Positions 18,801 to 20,954 of a DNA stretch of 20,954 nt are shown here, one piece after another. The position numbers and the translations under genes were made by a program. The notes under the pieces were generated by a model, which saw nothing but the letters and a program-made list of their open reading frames with translations, did not search any database and had not been told where the DNA came from. The stretch is from NCBI GenBank assembly GCA_900642245.1, contig CAAAJI010000684.1:8276-29229 (forward strand). Direction: 5' to 3'. Source of the stretch: Fragilaria radians. Taxonomy: Eukaryota > Bacillariophyta > Fragilariophyceae > Fragilariales > Fragilariaceae. Position 1 is the first letter of the stretch. The number at the start of each line of letters is the position of its first letter.

Positions 18801-19450
18801 AAAGAGGTAAGAAAACAAAGTGCCGCTTCAATGGCAAAAAGGGCTTTGACTGAAAAGGAATTCAGAATGTTACTTCAAGTTTTCAAGATCCAGAGCCTTC
18901 CATCCAAGAATTTGGAGTTAGATTTGTAAATTTGGGAAGCCTGCTTTTTTGAATTATCAGTGTCAATTAATTGTAAGGGCTTGAAGATACAGCCTAGGTA
19001 ACTATTGATAACATTCGTGTGAACGGCAAATTCTCTAACTGTTTGAACACAAAGAGTGGCAGCCCAAAGGGGATTGGCAGCACAGATACAAGCAAGGATT
19101 GTTAGGAATGGGCCAAACAATGAGGAGAGTGGAGTGGAGAGTGGAGCAGAGGGTGGAGCAGAGGGCGGAGCGGAGGGTGGAGGTGCTTCACACAACCCTG
19201 CATTGATGAACTCCATCTCTGCAGGTACAACCCTGTCTCCTTTGCCACAAAATCCTATTGCTATTCAGCAGGAGTACACTGAGGGAGTTGGAGGGAGAAA
19301 ACCTGTAAGGTTTTTCTCTTTTTCTGAGCAGGGTTATGTGCAGGACAAGTATCACCTCCGCAAGAAGGCTATGCAGCCAATTCTACATTTGATGCAATCT
19401 ACAATGCATATTGACAGCAAACGAGTGTGACGAATATCAATAATGGAGGG
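18801..19450 (+). pseudogene. Second Crypton-like fragment, opposite strand
   Basis: The plus strand starts abruptly with KEVRKQSAASMAKRALTEKE at 18801, paralogous to KEVRKQGAASKTRQPMKEAE of the nested Crypton. It goes on in changed frames with KFGKPAFLNYQCQLIV and LEDTA, then NIRVNGKFSNCLNTK. The HxxR/Tyr half is missing. A Gly/Glu-rich minisatellite follows, then NPALMNSISAG and EYTEGVGGRKPVRFFSFSEQ with GYVQDKYHLRKKA (GCR1_C-like), and after a frame shift FDAIYNAY and QQTSVTNI. The order recombinase then DNA-binding domain is the same as in the nested copy. The open frame 19056-19430 begins at GTG; its first ATG is at 19206. It is an internally deleted copy. Confidence 0.6.
19141..19183 (+). 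repeat. 12-bp minisatellite
   Basis: Three and a half units of GTGGAGCAGAGG (the third reads GCGGAGCGGAGG), extending a looser GGAGAGTGGAGT run before it. In the plus frame it reads Gly-Ala-Glu-Gly repeats; on the minus strand it gives a proline/serine-rich shadow frame. Replication slippage is the likely origin. Confidence 0.8.
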
Positions 19451-20801
19451 AAGCAAGATTCTTATCTGAGCTGGATTCAGAGGGCAGGTTTTTTTCATCG
19501 AGCCAACTCTCAACAGGTTCGGTTTTTTCCTGCTCGCATTTTGCGACGAATATGTTGTCGATCAATGTTAAACAGATTAATTTGTGAAATAGTGGAATTG
19601 ATAATTTTGACACTGATTTTTTTCGTCAAACTTTTGTTACTGTAGCAATCTAGTGCACCATAGAACTAGTAAATGTAATGTTATACGATGTTTACTATGT
19701 AGACCTCACATACGAGAAAAGTGTTCTATGGTTTGTATCCGAGGTTGCACAAAATCCATAATGCTTCTCGGAATCTTAATCCTTTCACGCTTTTAAATGT
19801 AATTTATTGATCCTTTTTGTATGCTAAACACTTGTCAAAAAATATTTGCCCTCCAAATTGGAAATGTTTGTATGCATGCACGGGGGTACTTCATTAGCAT
19901 TTTATTTCTTTGCGTGAATGTTTTTGATTAACTCCCAATCCACATGCACATAATAATTTAGAAGCATATCTCAACTATTGCCTACTCACAATGGCTTGGC
20001 TTGCACTTTACTACAGAAAGTACTAAATACTGCCCAGGACGTTTCTGCAAGGTAGGATGAGGAGGGATTTTATATTTGTCATGTGTCTGATTTACACCTC
20101 AAAATAGCAATGGTATATAAATCCCATCTGATTGAGGGTCATGGCTTGTTGAAGGTTTCTGCATTATCCCATAGTTTTGGCAGGTTTCCCAAAAGTCGGA
20201 TTTTTACTTGCTTCCATTTGTCAAGCTCTTTGCATTGGGTCATTAGTAAAACTAATGCAATGTTTTGGTGAATTTTTTAGTATGGTTTTTGTTAATGTAA
20301 GATTCATATTGCACCAGTACATTTTAGTTATAACTTAACTTTTAAATGATTTTCGATTTATATAACGGATTTAATTTACTGATCCTGAAGAATAAACGCT
20401 TCATCCGAACTAAATGAGATGTATACGTGAAAGGCATTGTGTCAAGCTAGGAAGTGTAAAAGTTATTACCTTTCACCATTCTGCGACCATTTCTTTTGTG
20501 GAAAGTATAAAACAGTGCATTTTTTTGGGGGTTAGGGATTGATGTATTGCTAGTAATTCCTTTTGTGTAGGAATATATCTCAGTGTCAGGTCAATCGCCT
20601 TTTCGATGATTCAAAAATCGGTTATGTCAGTTAAAAAGGCTAATTGGAGTGCCTCCGTTGAGTTTTTCAGTTAACTGCATAAAAACAGATTTATGTGGCC
20701 TATTTCATGGGACAGGCGTGCATCTGAAGAAATTCAGACGAACACCTACCTATAGTGTCCATCGCTACATTTTTTTTCGCATTAAATTTAACATTACAAC
20801 C
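19451..20801. other. Intergenic stretch before the right-edge gene
   Basis: About 1.35 kb, AT-rich. The first 200 bp may be the 3' tail of the Crypton-like fragment. Short open frames at 19427-19645 and 20083-20271 (the latter from GTG) show no motif. I see no RNA gene or repeat array. The last bases before 20802 (TTACAACC) give the next gene a favourable start context. Confidence 0.5.
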
Positions 20802-20954
20802 ATGGGTCGGTCTCCTTACTTCCCGTTATGGATAACTATTAGCGTTTTTTCCTTTGCTTCCTTGATAGCACACCTGTCTACTACAAAGTTCACTACTTTT
20901 ATTGAGAACTATGTGCTCGGTGCTATTGTGATATCCTTAGTTCTTGGTGTGTCG
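20802..20954 (+). CDS. N-terminal part of a small membrane protein, cut by the window edge
   Basis: ATG in a strong context (ACCATGG) opens 51 codons to the end of the window. The product begins MGRSPYFPLWITISVFSFAS with a first hydrophobic helix (about residues 7-25) and a loop STTKFTTFIENY. A second helix, LGAIVISLVLGV, then starts. It resembles the protein at 10578-10883 in helix placement and in the WI..S..S motif, so both probably belong to one multi-helix family. Function unknown; the rest of the gene lies outside. Confidence 0.55.
   Translation, partial: MGRSPYFPLWITISVFSFASLIAHLSTTKFTTFIENYVLGAIVISLVLGVS

Noticed and set aside
18875..19216. Proline/serine-rich minus-strand frame
   Set aside because: Its repeat is the complement of the GGAGCA minisatellite; Crypton similarity lies on the plus strand.
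20083..20271. 62-codon plus-strand open frame
   Set aside because: It starts at GTG, has no motif, and the region is AT-rich and intergenic.
1..20954. CRISPR arrays, tRNA or rRNA genes
   Set aside because: No regularly spaced repeats, no tRNA B-box-like motif in a plausible cloverleaf and no rRNA signature were seen by eye.

Overview
The window looks like nuclear DNA of a diatom. The evidence is: a ThiC protein with a signal peptide ending in an AF-type plastid-entry site; a 70-bp GT-AG intron; AT-rich intergenic DNA; and several degenerate retroelements whose proteins resemble the Copia-like families of diatom genomes. The species cannot be named from the sequence.

Left part (1-7284). Two conserved genes converge. 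On the plus strand is thiC (1239-3229), the iron-sulfur enzyme making the pyrimidine half of thiamine. It is complete from start codon to stop apart from one frame change near 1553. Its upstream region carries a symmetrical pair of TGACGT/ACGTCA sites and a CACGTG box. On the minus strand is a two-exon gene (3741-7059) for a 1082-residue STAND-type AAA ATPase with helical repeats and no recognisable output domain.

Right part (7285-19450). This is almost entirely decayed mobile DNA. Copia element A (about 7285-9800, minus) keeps pieces of gag, pre-integrase, RT and RNase H but has lost the protease and integrase core. Copia-like element B (about 11976-18790, minus) is of another family and can be followed through gag, integrase, chromodomain-like linker, RT and RNase H. 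A Crypton-like tyrosine-recombinase element (about 13498-15380, minus) sits inside the linker of B. A second, shorter Crypton-like fragment (18801-19450, plus) abuts the 5' end of B. Two related solo LTRs of 537 and 517 bp interrupt A and B, each with TG...CA ends and near-perfect 5-bp target duplications. Removing the B copy plus one duplication joins the gag reading frame without a break.

Small membrane-protein genes. A 101-residue three-helix protein (10578-10883) lies between the retroelements, and a gene cut by the right edge (20802-20954) begins with a similar protein. They may be tandem paralogues pushed apart by the element pile-up.

Several short open frames that start only at TTG or GTG, or lie antisense to these features, were judged not to be genes.
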